Below are positions 52,166 through 62,997 of a DNA stretch of 64,000 nucleotides, one piece after another. The stretch comes from Toxonevra muliebris (Eukaryota > Arthropoda > Insecta > Diptera > Pallopteridae), in the NCBI GenBank assembly GCA_963691655.1, contig OY829327.1:63562079-63626078 (forward strand). Reading direction: 5' to 3'. The position numbers and the translations under genes are program-made. The stretch's first letter is position 1. The number at the start of each line of letters is the position of its first letter. A model generated the notes under the pieces. That model did no database searches. It saw nothing but the letters and a program-made list of their open reading frames with translations, and was not told the origin of the DNA.

Positions 52166-53340
52166 ATCCTGCCCGGACATTTTTGGCTTGGGTTTTCCAT
52201 TTGTGTCTTTGTTGGAGCTCACAAAGGTATTACTTCGACCATCGTTGCCAAAACTCATGTTTTAGTTTGGACACTAACTTCCATCTTGTTGCCAAACTTG
52301 CTTTTAGCGGTTCTGCGTTCACATCAACTTGAGTCGTGCGTGGCTCTCCTCGATACTCTGTTGGCCACAAAAGTTTGGAATGAAGATGACGCCGAGTTGA
52401 TCCAAGACAAAACAATTTCTGAATCTATCCATAGAAAGGTGGGATAGTCCTTGTAACGCATAGTACTGCTGCACATAGTTCTAATCGAGGCAGAGTTTGT
52501 CGTTTAAGTGGTGCGACACGTGACTTGGCGCATAAAAGTCTCACCATTACTCCTCCGTCCTTAAAAACGGACCGAATGTATACAGCAGCACCAGAAGCTC
52601 TTTCAGATGCATCACCGAACGCATGAAGTTGTATTGAATCTGGTATTCCTCCCTTGAAGATGTGGCGTGAAAATTTAAGATTATTTTTCGGCCACTTTCA
52701 ACATTTGCTCGAGTTGCCTTTGTGCTTCAATGGCCTTCGTCAAACTGTCCAACCTTCCGAGTCCGTCATCCACATAAAAGTTGTCTGGCAGCAGTTGCGC
52801 TCCTAGTGGATATTGTGTTTTGTTATCCCTTGTAATTTGCTGCAAGCATCTTGTGACCAGATACGGTGCTGATCTTGTTCCGTATGTGACTGTATTTAGT
52901 TGATAGTATTTCATAGATTTCTTTGGATCATTACTCCAGATGATAAGCTGGTATCGACGGTGCTCAGGATGGATGAGGATTTGCTTATACATTTTTTGAA
53001 TATCCGTAGTAAAGACTATCTTGGCAGCCGAAAACGCAAAAGAATTGAGAACAGCTCACTTTGCGTTGTTGGTCCAATATACATGATATCGTTGAGTGAT
53101 CTGCCAGATGATGTCTTGGCTGAAGCGTCAAATACTACCCGAAGTTTTGTTGTGGTACTGTCCGGTTTTGTTACGCAATGGTGTGGTATGAAATAATTTA
53201 GAGATGGTATATCATCGATACCAATCTCAGTCATGTGCTCGTACTCCTCCATTAATTGTATGTACTGCTTCCGAAGCTCGTCGTGTTTTGCTAAGCGCCT
53301 TTCCAGAGCCAGGAACCTATTCACTGCAATCCTTCTAGAT
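52166..53340 (-). pseudogene. BEL-2 pol: RT, RNase H and the end of integrase
   Basis: On the minus strand: FLALERRLAKHDELRKQYIQ, NYFIPHHCVTKPDSTTTKLR and VVFDASAKTSSGRSLNDIMY (53016-53324); MYKQILIHPEHRRYQLIIWS, LNTVTYGTRSAPYLVTRCLQ and NFYVDDGLGRLDSL (52681-52992; YVDD box); LHAFGDASERASGAAVYIRS and LPRLELCAAVL (RNase H-like, about 52450-52650); then, after a deletion, ATRWKLVSKLKHEFWQRWSK of the integrase C-terminus (52230-52415), an in-frame stop, and YLCELQQRHKWKTQ up to the solo LTR. Frameshifts occur near 53000 and 52680. Confidence 0.82.
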
Positions 53341-53501
53341 TCGCTTAGGGCTTACCAACAAATGGTAACTTTACCATTAATCGACCTTGCTCAGTTTTAA
53401 CTGTATTTTGCACAAAATGAGCTTCACAGCGTTGTTCTGCCGCGGATAAGTTTTTGGTTAATTCTTGAGTGTAGGCCAAGGTTGACTCGATGCTGTGCTT
53501 T

Positions 53502-55481
53502 TTACTTCCCGCTCCCTATTCCTTGGATCGTCATAGTAGCGGTTTTTGTTGAAGCTCCTAGCTCCTTGACTAGCCGTTCGCTCACTAAATTGACTTGAGA
53601 GCCGGAGTCAAGAATGGCTCTGCATTCAATTTGGTTGCCGTTGTTGCTGACTAGCCTCACCCTTGTGGTACTGAGAAGAACGTATCCCCTTTGATTCGCC
53701 CCTTTCGATGCCACAAATGTGGTGAATGGTTGTACAGATTTACTGGGATGCGACGCCGTAACCTGATTTGTGACTGATTCACTACGGTTGCCTTCGAAGT
53801 GTACTAACGTGTTGTGTTTGTGCTTGCATTTAGTATAATGTCTCCCAACGCAGTCTTTGGTCCAATGCCCAGATTTCATGCTTTTTAGGAATTGCAGCCG
53901 CTGTTGAACCGTCAATTATTGAAAACTCTGGCATGCATGCAATTAATGTTCTTTCCAGTGTGGCCAACTCAGCACTTTTTGAAAATTAAAACGCGGACAA
54001 AAAGTGATTTACTGCTCAGCCCGTTTTTTCAATTTAAAATATCTTCGAAAAATCGAAGAAATTTTCATTGACTAGAAGTATTAGTGAAAAAGTTTTAACG
54101 TATTTAGTTTTCCCTCACTTTTATACGGAAAAAAATTTAACGCTTTTATTAAGAAAATTTTGAAAAACAAAAGTTGGCCACACTGGTTCTTTAACATTGC
54201 AAACCTTGCAGATTTTTTCCTTGTTATCTGTCTCTAACAGCAACGTTAACGGTTTTGTTTGGGTTCTTTCCTTTTGACCCACTGCCTCCAATGATTGGAA
54301 CCGTGTTTCTAGAAATTTTATGAGATGCTTGAGGGTAGGCAATTCCCTTGGATTTTCTAGTGACTGCTCATATAGCATATGAGTGCTTCTGTCTATTTTT
54401 TTATTAAGATGTGTAGCAGTATCGGATCTCACGACGTTGTGTCCACTCCAAGATTTCCTAACGTCAGAAGGGTCTCTTGAGTGGTGTCATGAAGACTCTT
54501 CAGCGCTGCTATCGAGGGATTCTCTGCTGAATGTTTTGATTGTCCCAACAGTTTCTCCATAAGCGTAGCAGTGAGGATTCGCATGTTGTTGTAGCAATCT
54601 TGGAGAATTGTCCAAGTGGGGATGTAATCTTCTTCTGTCAATGTGAAGTGTCGAAGGAGTTTCTCTGCCTCCCCTGTCAAGTTTGTTTTCACGTACCACA
54701 TTTTTTGAATCGCTGAGAGTGGTTTCTTGTATATAATTTCGTTCAACATGGCAGCGTCACCTTTGGTAGGTGTTCAATGGGTAGCAATGGATACTGTTGA
54801 GTGGCTGAGGACATGTTCTGTACTGACTGAGAGCTTACTGCTTTTTCGTGACACTCACTAATTTTGTTGCTGATTTCCATCTCTGAACGAATGTATGCTT
54901 CAACGTCATATAAGTGATCATCCTCTATATCTACCACTATTTTGTCGTGCATACTGTGAGCTGTGCTCCAATGGTGTTCAATAATTTCTGTTTGGGAGGT
55001 GTAGTACTGACATGAGTGTTGTGTGTTGTCATGCAGTATGTTGTCTAACATGTCTTGTACAATGCCAATGATTTTTGTTTGTCTTTGTATTAAATGGTAC
55101 AAGGTATTTGGTTGAACAGCCAGCTGTGTGTGTGATAGTGCTGTCTCGAGTGTTTTCGTCTCAGCCCTTGATACTGATGCAGCTTGGGCACGTCGTATGG
55201 CTTGCGCTGCTGCGTCCAGTCCATCTCGTCTCGGGCCTCTCGATATATTGTACCTAGAATGGAATGCAGGTCCTTAATGAAGTATGGATGAGTTTCCTCG
55301 CTCCCATGGCGGTCGCGAATGGTGTTGTCGAGCGTGTTAAATTGCTGCCAAAGTTCATCGAGCTCCTTTGACTTTGCATTGATTAACTCTGGAGTTCTTC
55401 GCTCAGGTGGTGTCTTTTTATAGTTGCTTATAAATTTTTATAATTTCACGGCATTTTCCTCTTGCCGCGCCACTAGCTCGT
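53502..55481 (-). pseudogene. BEL-2 gag (main part) and protease
   Basis: Continues from the split start: ELVARQEENAVKL (stop) KFISNYKKTPPERRTPELIN and ELDELWQQFNTLDNTIRDRH just below 55481, the usual BEL gag N-terminus. 54743-55102 encodes a His-rich helical region; 54429-54749 AIQKMWYVKTNLTGEAEKLL with LRHF..TEEDY; 54121-54432 a helical capsid part ending in C-x2-C (CKVCN). 53502-53915: KSGHWTKDCVGRHYTKCKHK HNTLVHFEG (zinc knuckles) and CRAILDSGSQVNLVSERLVK (protease DSGS). Frameshifts at about 54745, 54430 and 53920. Confidence 0.8.
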
Positions 55482-55819
55482 TGTATATTTCGGAGATGAA
55501 TTATATTTTTGGAAATGAAAAACACGATTGAGAATTCGGTTTGAAATTACTTTATAAAGTTTATTGGGAGGAAAATGAAAAATGAAATTATACAAATTGG
55601 TAAGAAAAATGTGGAAAATTAGCAACCGGTACTTTGAGAAATATTCATAAGAATAATAATAAGGATAAAAAAGAAAAGAAACGAAAAGAATAGACCTCGA
55701 AGGATAGAATTGAGTAAGAAGAGAAAAACGAGGAGAATAGAAATAGATAAAAGATAGTGTTGGAAATGGTACCAAACTACAGAAGAAATAGAAAAGTGAT
55801 AGAATTGATGGCTTAGACA
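55482..55819 (-). repeat. BEL-3 3' LTR
   Basis: 338 bp, TGTATATTTC...GGCTTAGACA on the + strand. Differs from the 5' LTR by about four substitutions and two or three single-base indels by eye, i.e. roughly 98% identical. G-rich sequence GGGCCGGGA directly upstream on the minus strand may serve as the polypurine tract. Confidence 0.92.
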
Positions 55820-56375
55820 TCCCGGCCCGGGTGCAAAATCAATGGCGTCTTGTAGCCGCTTTAACGTCTGAACCACATCGCCCAACAAATTCCTGACGCG
55901 CTGATCCCTGAAGTAAGACGTCTCCAGACTTCGATGTATGGTGCGAGTGGCGGGAGATGCAAGAGGGGGTGCATGCAAAATTGCACTTGATTGCCGTCGA
56001 GGTGCCTGGTGTCGAGATCTAGTGACTCTTCCGGTCTGCACGTACTGCTGTACTTGCACGGATCTGGACACCGGATGAAGGAGCGTATGATGGTCCAAAC
56101 CGCACTTTCGACACCTGCTGTCCGAAGTACATTGAGCCGCGGTGTGTGTTGTAGCCAGGCAATTAAGGCAGTAGCCATGTGCCCTGGCCGCTTGCGCTCG
56201 CTGGTTTGGAGTCATTGCGAGGAAGCCGCGACAGAACCGCAAAGAGTGGAAGCGGATGCATAATCGGCATTGGCGTACGTTTGCAACCGAAGTATGTTGA
56301 GCCGCGAGAGATGCAGCTTCAGGCTGGTTCTGATGTATCGCAAGAGATGCGTCTGCAGATTGGACCTGTGGAATA
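55820..56375 (-). CDS. BEL-3 downstream ORF with zinc-knuckle array (position of env)
   Basis: The minus-strand frame is open from 56375, where a consensus splice acceptor (CCACTTTTTCAG) stands directly before it, and lacks an ATG until 56242 (MRF... is FLAM-type internal sequence). It encodes a Gln/Ala-rich lead-in, CRLCIRFHSLRFC, GYCLNCLATTHTAAQC, SRCRKCGLDHHTLLHP, a basic stretch, and a helix YFRDQRVRNLLGDVVQTLKR before running into the LTR. The Cys/His spacing matches the gag C-terminus of BEL-1. In retroelements such knuckles belong to gag, upstream of pol; here they lie downstream. A relocated gag fragment or a spliced accessory ORF are both possible. Confidence 0.6.
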
Positions 56376-56447
56376 CTGAAAAAGTGGAAGAATTAGTATG
56401 GGAATACTAACAGTGAGTAGAAATGAGAATTCTACTGGATCTGTGTT

Positions 56448-59400
56448 TTACGCGAGAGGTAAAATACACAATTTCACTATGGGACGTGTAATTACACCGT
56501 TTTGAGTGCGTAAATCAACAACGCGAATGTGGTTATCGGGACCACGGTGTAATTTAATGATCCGACCGAGACGCCAGTCATTTGGGGGAATAAGTTCGTT
56601 TTTTATGACTACGAACTCTCCTTCTACAGGATCTTTCTGCGGATGTTTCCATTTATACCGCTTTTGAAGATCCCTCAGGTATTCATCTTTCCAGCAGCGG
56701 CTGAATTGATGATGTAATACCTTGAGTTTTTCCCAACGGTTAATGAGAGAGAGATTCTCAACGTTAGGTTCGGGTGGTGCCAATAAAGGTGCACCTCTGA
56801 GAAAGTGCCCAGGGGTAATTGCTGTGAGATCAGCAGGATCCTGCGAGGCAGGAGAAAGTGGCCGGGAATTGAGAACGGCCTCTATTTTGGCGAGTAGAGT
56901 AGAAAACTCTTCGAATGTGAATTTATGGTTACCAGCTGTCTTTTTGAGATGAGTTTTGAAACTCTTGACAGCTGATTCCCACAGACCACCCATGTGAGGA
57001 GCACTTGGAGGAATAAAGTGCCAATTTATGCCTTGAGGAGCATATTTTTGGGAGATATCAATGGACACTTCTTTGAGGAATTTTAAGAAGTCTTTAGTAA
57101 TGGCGCGTTGAGCACCGACAAATGTTGTGCCATTGTCACTCATCATTTTTTCTGGAAGCCCTCTACGTCCAACGAATCTAGCGAAACATGCTCGGAAGGC
57201 ATCAGTCGTTAAATTTGAACAGAGTTCCAAATGAATTGCTTTCGTGGAGAAACATACAAATACTGCCACATATCCTTTAAGGAAAGTGGACGAGCGTAGG
57301 ACGGAAGCCTTTATTTGAAACGGTCCGGCAAAATCTACACCTGTAGTGGAAAATGGAAGAGAGAAATTACAGCGCTCAGGAGGTAGAGCCGCCATAATTT
57401 GAGACCGCATTGTCTGCTTGTAGATAGTGCAAGCTTTACACTGGAAAATACACTTTTTAACTTTAAGTTTCAAGCGAGGAATGAAATATTCTTGTCTGAC
57501 CATGCGAAGCATGAGGCTGACTTCAGCATGGAGCAGTAGATTATGGAAAAAATCTAGATACAGAATGCAGTAGCGAGAACTTTCAGGAATGATTATTGGA
57601 TGGCGTTCGTTGTAGCTAAGGGTTGCATGAACGAGACGACCATTCACTCTCAAGATATTCTGCTTATTCAGGAAAGGATTGAGCACGAGAAGAGTGCTTT
57701 TCTTCTCTATGGGTTTGTCATCGAGTAATGATGTTCTTTCTCGTGGATAATAACGAGATTGAGCCAAGAGAATGAGACGTGTCTTCACAAATTGAATTTC
57801 GGCTTGGAGGATAGAGCTTGAGGCTGGGACATTAGCTTTGCTAACCTTTGCCTTCACATTATTGAAAAAGCGATATACATATGCTAACACTCGAAGAGCT
57901 CGAGGAAATGAAGAGAATCGATCGAGAATGTCGATTTCCTGTTCTAAAACGTGGTAAGATTCCACTTTCCTTTGCTCTAGCAATGCTGCATTTCGGGGAG
58001 AGGACCTCGGCCCAGAATCGGAAGATTTTTGAAGCCATTCAGGTCCGTTCCACCAAAGACGACAGGAAACCAATTCCTGAGGTTTACAACCTCTAGTTCC
58101 CAGGTCAGCCGGATTGTCTGCACTAGAAACATGTCGCCATGAGGTGTTCCCAACATTTTGGAGAATTTGTGAAGTACGATTTGCCACATATGTCTTCCAA
58201 TTGTGAGGTGGTTTTTCTAACCATGCCAACACAATTTCGGAATCACACCATAAGAATAAACTAGCTACATTAAGTCGAAGGTGCGACCGAACTAAAGTGA
58301 CTAGTTTTGAGAGCAGAACAGCTCCACATAACTCTAAGCGCGGAAGGCTTATAGTTCTTATGGGTGCTACTTTTCCTTTAGCAACTAAGAGATGTGTTGA
58401 GGAAGAAGTCCGGAGATAGAGAGTGGCACAATACGCTTTCTCTGAAGCGTCACAAAAGCGTCCGTGGATTTGGATTTGTTGGTTGGGTGAGAACCCGACC
58501 CATCGAGGGATTTCGATGTTGGTAACCGCTGGGAGGTTTTCTGAGAATTGAATCCACCTAGAAAGGGATCCAGGCTTCACACACTCATCCCAGTCAGTTC
58601 CATCTAACCACAACTCCTGCAATAACATCTTGGCTTGAATCATAATTGGAGAAAGCCATCCTGCCGGGTCGAAAAGTTTCGCGACTGAAGAGAGAATTTG
58701 CCGCTTTGTGACCCCATTCACCGATGAAATTGGTAAATTGGTATAAGAAAAAGTGTCAGAGAGAGCATTCCAACGAATTCCGAGAGTTTTCGTAGAACTT
58801 GCACTTTGAAACCGTAGAAAATCGGAATCCAAGAGATCTCTAACTGGAATTTTTTCTAATATGGCAGGGTGATTCGCTGTGATTTTTTTCAGAGGAAATC
58901 CAGCTGAGCCAAGACAATGAATTACTTGGGAAAGTGATTCGATTGCAGAATCTACATCATGACCACCAGAGAGGATGTCATCGACGTAGGTATTTTCTGT
59001 TAGGATTTTTGCCGCGAGAGGGCATTGCTCTTGTGTATCTTTCGCCAACTGATGGAGAGTTCTGATGGCTAGATACGGAGCACAATTAACTCCAAACGTC
59101 ACCGTTTTGAGTTTGAAATCCTGAATAGGAGCATTCAGTGAGCTGCGAAAGAGAATTCGCTGGAAATCTTGATCATCTTTATGAACTCAAATTTGCCTAT
59201 ACATCTTCTGCACATCTCCATTGAAAACGAATCGGAATATCCGCCATTGGAGAATAAGAAGCATGAGGTCTGGTTGAAGAGTAGGTCCAGTATAGAGAGA
59301 ACTAGTAGACTTTGAAGCATTGAAAACTACACGGACTTTGGTAGTTACTTTTTCAGGTCGAATTACCGCGTGGTGTGGTAAATAAAATGAGAAGTATTTT

Positions 59401-59782
59401 TCATGGGACACTATTTCATAAGAATGAATTAGTTCCATATGATCGAGGGTGAGATATTCCTCTAATACTACGTCATATACGTTTTTCCGATCACCCTTTT
59501 TTGCAAACTGCGCTCCATTCCAAGAAATTGTTGGAGTGCAGTAGTCCTTGAATGACCTAATGCTAAAATTTTGGGAAAACTTTCCGTGAATGGCAATCTG
59601 ACAACGTATCGACCATCGGAATTTCGTGTTGTCGTAGAATTGTATAAATCCTCACAAGCTTGATCTTCAGGCGAGAGTGGAAGAACTTGAGGGATTTCTT
59701 CTTGCTCCCAAAATTGCTTTAGTTGAGAACTAAGCAATTCATTGGAGATTGGTTCTACTTGTGTCGTTTTTACTTGTTGCAC
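56448..59782 (-). pseudogene. BEL-3 pol: RT, RNase H, integrase; one frameshift and one nonsense codon
   Basis: The 884-codon frame 56448-59102 runs from [20 protein letters not shown] through [11 protein letters not shown] (YVDD box), KTLGIRWN, RNase H-like [20 protein letters not shown] and [15 protein letters not shown], the integrase zinc finger (…[12 protein letters not shown]... [12 protein letters not shown]), [67 protein letters not shown] (catalytic DDE core) and a C-terminal [20 protein letters not shown] block, ending [10 protein letters not shown]. The same frame continues upstream across a single TGA at 59187-59189 into KMYRQI and LPHHAVIRPEKVTTKVRVVF (59187-59438). A frameshift in an A-run near 59500 leads to the N-terminal part (59468-59782, KQFWEQEEIPQVLPLSPEDQ). 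Otherwise well preserved. Confidence 0.9.
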
Positions 59783-59983
59783 CTTTTATTTGTATAGTTC
59801 AGTGTTTTTTTTTTATTTATTGTCACTGTTTTAGTTTTATTTTTGCTCGTTTTAATTATTTTGTGTCAATTGTATGTGGTTTTTTAGTTTTCTATGAGCG
59901 TTTTATTTGAATTTTGAGAAAATCACTACACAGCACTAACCTCAAATTATTTAAAAAAATTTATATATTTAAAAAAAAAAAAA
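59783..59983 (-). other. BEL-3 leader
   Basis: About 200 bp between the 5' LTR and pol. Directly inside the LTR the minus strand is a T-run followed by AAATATATAA, with no recognisable tRNA primer-binding site. Gag, expected here, is absent. Confidence 0.6.
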
Positions 59984-60319
59984 TGTATATTTCGGAGATG
60001 AATTATATTTTTTGAAATGAAAACACGATTGAGAATTGGGTTTGAAATTACTTTATAAAGTTTATTGGGAGGAAAATGAAAAATGAAATTATACAAATTG
60101 GTAAGAAAAATGTGGAAAATTACCACCGGTACTTTGAGAAATATTCATAAGAATAATAATAAGGATAAAAAAGAAAAGAAACGAAAAGAATAGAACTCGA
60201 AGGATAGAATTGAGTAAGAAGAGAAAAACGAGGAGAATAGAAATAGATAAAAGATAGTGTTGGAAATGGTACCAAACTACAGAAGAAATAGAAAAGTGAT
60301 AGAATTGATGGCTTAGACA
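59984..60319 (-). repeat. BEL-3 5' LTR
   Basis: 336 bp, same TG...CA ends as the 3' LTR and followed by the CTCGT duplication at 60320-60324. A reading frame that starts with five host codons (MGIDE) at 60334 runs into this LTR, which is how the insertion site in gag can be seen. Confidence 0.92.
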
Positions 60320-60334
60320 CTCGTCGATACCCAT
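60320..60334 (-). pseudogene. first five codons of BEL-2 gag
   Basis: Minus strand ATGGGTATCGACGAG (MGIDE). Joined to 55476 after removal of BEL-3 and one duplication, the frame continues LVARQEENAVKL, matching the start of BEL-type gag proteins. This fixes the gag start codon of BEL-2. Confidence 0.85.
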
Positions 60335-62078
60335 TTCACTTTAGGTTTTGAGCTCGATATGGTGTTAAAGATGCAGGATACGTCTGCGATGAATCTGCTT
60401 AATGCAGTCTGTTGACTCTCAAAGTCCACTCCTTCAGCAGCAAGCTTCGAGATCTGCTGTCTGCAGTCCGATGGATGCCAGAAACTGATGTCCTGGTGCT
60501 TGATGCGTCGGAATCACCAAGGTGTCTCTTGGTTTCGTTTCCTGTGCAGAGTTCTGTGTTCTGTACAGATGTTGCGTGTTGAGTGATACCACTAGTACAT
60601 AAACTAGTATATCTAAATGTTGCCTTCTGCTGGTTACCGGCTTAGGACTTGATTGTTGTCTTCTTGAAGTTTTCTGCTGGATACTGGCTTAGGACTTGAT
60701 TGATGTATGTTGATAACGCTTGGTACTAAGATATCACTGGTCTTCGTTGGAAGCTGCTTGCTGCCGTCTAAAGGACGTTTAAATTTTTCAGTGATCAGAG
60801 GATCGATGGATACTTGGCACTTGAACCAGTTTTCCTTTCCTTCTGATCACGTCGGGGTCACTAATGTCGAAGCAGCTTGGTTTGACTGATTTAGTCCTTA
60901 TATGTTTCTTGCACTAGCATATGAACCAGTACAAGAAAAAGAAATTGGTTGCTCTAGCACTTTAACCAGAACAACACCGAAGAAGCAGTAGTAAAAACGC
61001 TATTCAAGTCAATGATTACGCCTTGAGATTTGAGTTAAGACTCTTGTATTAAGTATAAATGATGTGTTTGAATACTAAATTAATGCTAACTAATAATATT
61101 ATAACAAAGTAATAAAACGTAAGTTCTCACGATAGCATGCAAAAGCATAAGCAACAACAACATATGCATATATTCTAAGTTTATACTATATTCTAAATAG
61201 ATTGCATCAATATAAAAGTGAAATGGCATTGGGGTATTTCAATGCCAATTTCAACGACTGCATATATTGTTATTGTTGCCATTGCAGGCTATCATGACTG
61301 CATATGTACATATTTGTACAATATACAAGTTGAAATTCGAAGAAATAATACCTTCGAGTTTTTGTAATATTCTCTCCGAGCGCTATTTCTTTTTTTTTTT
61401 TTTTGTGAAAGTTACTTTGCGCGACTGTAAAAAACAATATAAAGTATTCATAATTCCAATACCCAAAAATCGGCTAAATTTAGCGTCACTCGGCTAAGTA
61501 CCTAAATATTATTATTTTTTAATAAAATACAAAAATATTTGTAAGTCGTGTGTTATATATTTTTTAACCCACTTCATTTACGTTATCTAAAATAAGATAA
61601 TATTAACAGCGGCAAATAAATTATGCCAGAATCGTTAATTTTTGGTCTCAACATTTATGTAAGTGTAAATGTACATGAAAAATACACTGCCTTTTTACAA
61701 AATTTCCATTATGATGTGTAAAATACTAAAATATGCAAAATAAACAAGCAAAATGCGAAACATTAAAATCTTCCCTACTTGTAATATACATAAGTATAAA
61801 TTCTAATTAGCATAAACCCATAATTATGATCTCCCTTGTGCATAAAACTTGTGAGCTACACATAACCAGTAAGAGTTTTATAATTTTGTGGAAAGTAAAT
61901 AGACATAATTTAGTATTTATTTATTTTTGATTTTGGTAAATTAACCTTAACTTGGAAATGTGTAATAGATGTATCCATTATTGTTAAACATGCTAAACTT
62001 AAAAACATTGTATACATAATATTGGCGATTTTTTTAAATTCTATGCGTTTAGCAACATAATGTCTACTAAATGAAACA
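60335..62078. other. BEL-2 leader and downstream spacer
   Basis: The first several hundred bases should be the BEL-2 leader and perhaps 5' LTR remains, but no matching LTR was found. A 47 bp tandem pair lies at 60625-60710 (TTCTGCTGG..AC.GGCTTAGG then ACTTGATTG). From about 61000 the sequence is AT-rich with a long T-run at 61389-61404, probably the 5' flank of the protease gene. No RNA gene seen. Confidence 0.4.
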
Positions 62079-62346
62079 ATGTTATTTCGATTAGAGACTT
62101 TAATATGTTTGTTTCTAACAAACACAATTTTCGTCGAAACTTCGTCTACATTTGAGTGGAATTATAATAATATTAGTACTATTCATAAAAATAATTTAAT
62201 ATCAGAAAAAAAAAATAATAGGACTAGCAAATTTCTTTTCGATGCTATATTTCGTATTGGATCAGGAATTTCTAATGCTTTTGGTTATGAGGCAGATGAA
62301 GACTTGGATTATAATGAAAATATAAATGTAAAGACATGTGATTGTG
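62079..62346 (+). CDS. first coding exon of a secreted trypsin-like serine protease
   Basis: The exon encodes MLFRLETLICLFLTNTIFVE as a signal peptide, a low-complexity Asn/Ser/Ile linker, then KFLFDAIFRIGSGISNAFGY and DEDLDYNENINVKTCDCG, cut by a consensus donor G|GTAAGT at 62346/62347. The FLFDAIF.IG.GI.NA....(D/E)-rich...KTCDC pattern is what I know from the N-terminal exon of insect S1 proteases related to Drosophila CG11836, whose next exon starts CG...RIVGG. The catalytic domain is not in the window, so the assignment rests on this propeptide. A secreted non-protease is the alternative. The next exon must lie beyond 64000 or be hidden by the intron transposon. Confidence 0.6.
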
Positions 62347-62995
62347 GTAAGTTTTTGACTTCATAGCTAACATGAATAATATTTATTATTTTCTGTGAAC
62401 CAATTTCAAAATATAACGATTGTTAGTAATAAGCTAATTGTATTATGAAAAAAAATTTAGTAGAATTTGAAGTGAATCTCGATAAATACCCAAAATACAT
62501 TTTTAAATCTACCTATTAATTGCCAATTTTTTTAGTTGATTTTGATCGCATTTCTATTTTATACCCAAATTGCAGTCTGCTAGTTAACAGTGGTGAAAGT
62601 GGTTTAGTAAAAAAAATGTTATTTTTGTTTAATGACTTGAATGTATACGAAAGCTTAGTCTAGGGTTTGAGAAAGAAGAAAACATTTACATTATATAACG
62701 ATGTTGTTTTACACAGATTCTCTAAATGGATTTTGAAAATTAGAATCGTACTGAAAAACTTTGTAGAAAAATGTGAATTTTTTTGGTTTGTTTTTGTGGT
62801 TTTTAGAGATTGTGCATTAAATCATTATTAACCCTTAAGGGGTCGTCTTATATGACAGTTGTTTTTTAAACACTTTTTCGCGAATTACGAGCAAAATAAA
62901 CTAGCTCTGTATTCTTATGATATATTTACATTTATATTAACATTTCAAAAATTATTTAAATTTTTTCACTACAAAATATACAGCTAAATCAACTA
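62347..62995. other. protease intron 1, first part
   Basis: AT-rich, no feature. Ends with the TA (62996-62997) that precedes the maT-type element. Confidence 0.45.
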
Positions 62996-62997
62996 TA

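Larger units (their letters stand above)
55482..60319 (-). mobile_element. BEL-3: complete BEL/Pao insertion (two LTRs, 5 bp target duplication) inside BEL-2 gag
   Basis: LTRs at 55482-55819 and 59984-60319 are nearly identical; CTCGT stands immediately outside both (55477-55481 and 60320-60324), the 5 bp duplication typical of BEL/Pao. Between them: leader 59783-59983, pol 56448-59782, and a zinc-knuckle frame at 55820-56375. No gag precedes pol and no protease was recognised. LTR similarity implies a recent insertion relative to BEL-2. Confidence 0.93.
51571..60334 (-). mobile_element. BEL-2: BEL/Pao retrotransposon containing BEL-3 and a solo LTR
   Basis: Gag starts at 60334 (MGIDE), is cut at 60320 by BEL-3 and continues at 55481 down to about 54100; zinc finger and protease 53502-53915; RT and RNase H 52440-53330; integrase end 52166-52430 plus 51571-51649. 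No LTRs were recognised. An internal deletion removes most of the integrase (junction near 52440). It deviates from BEL sequence below about 51570, so the 3' end is lost. Confidence 0.82.

Noticed and set aside
55473..55820. Hydrophobic Phe/Leu-rich frames in the LTRs (also at 60089-60334) that look like transmembrane proteins
   Set aside because: They are translations of the A/G-rich LTR in the T/C-rich orientation; the same frame occurs in both LTR copies and has no independent support.
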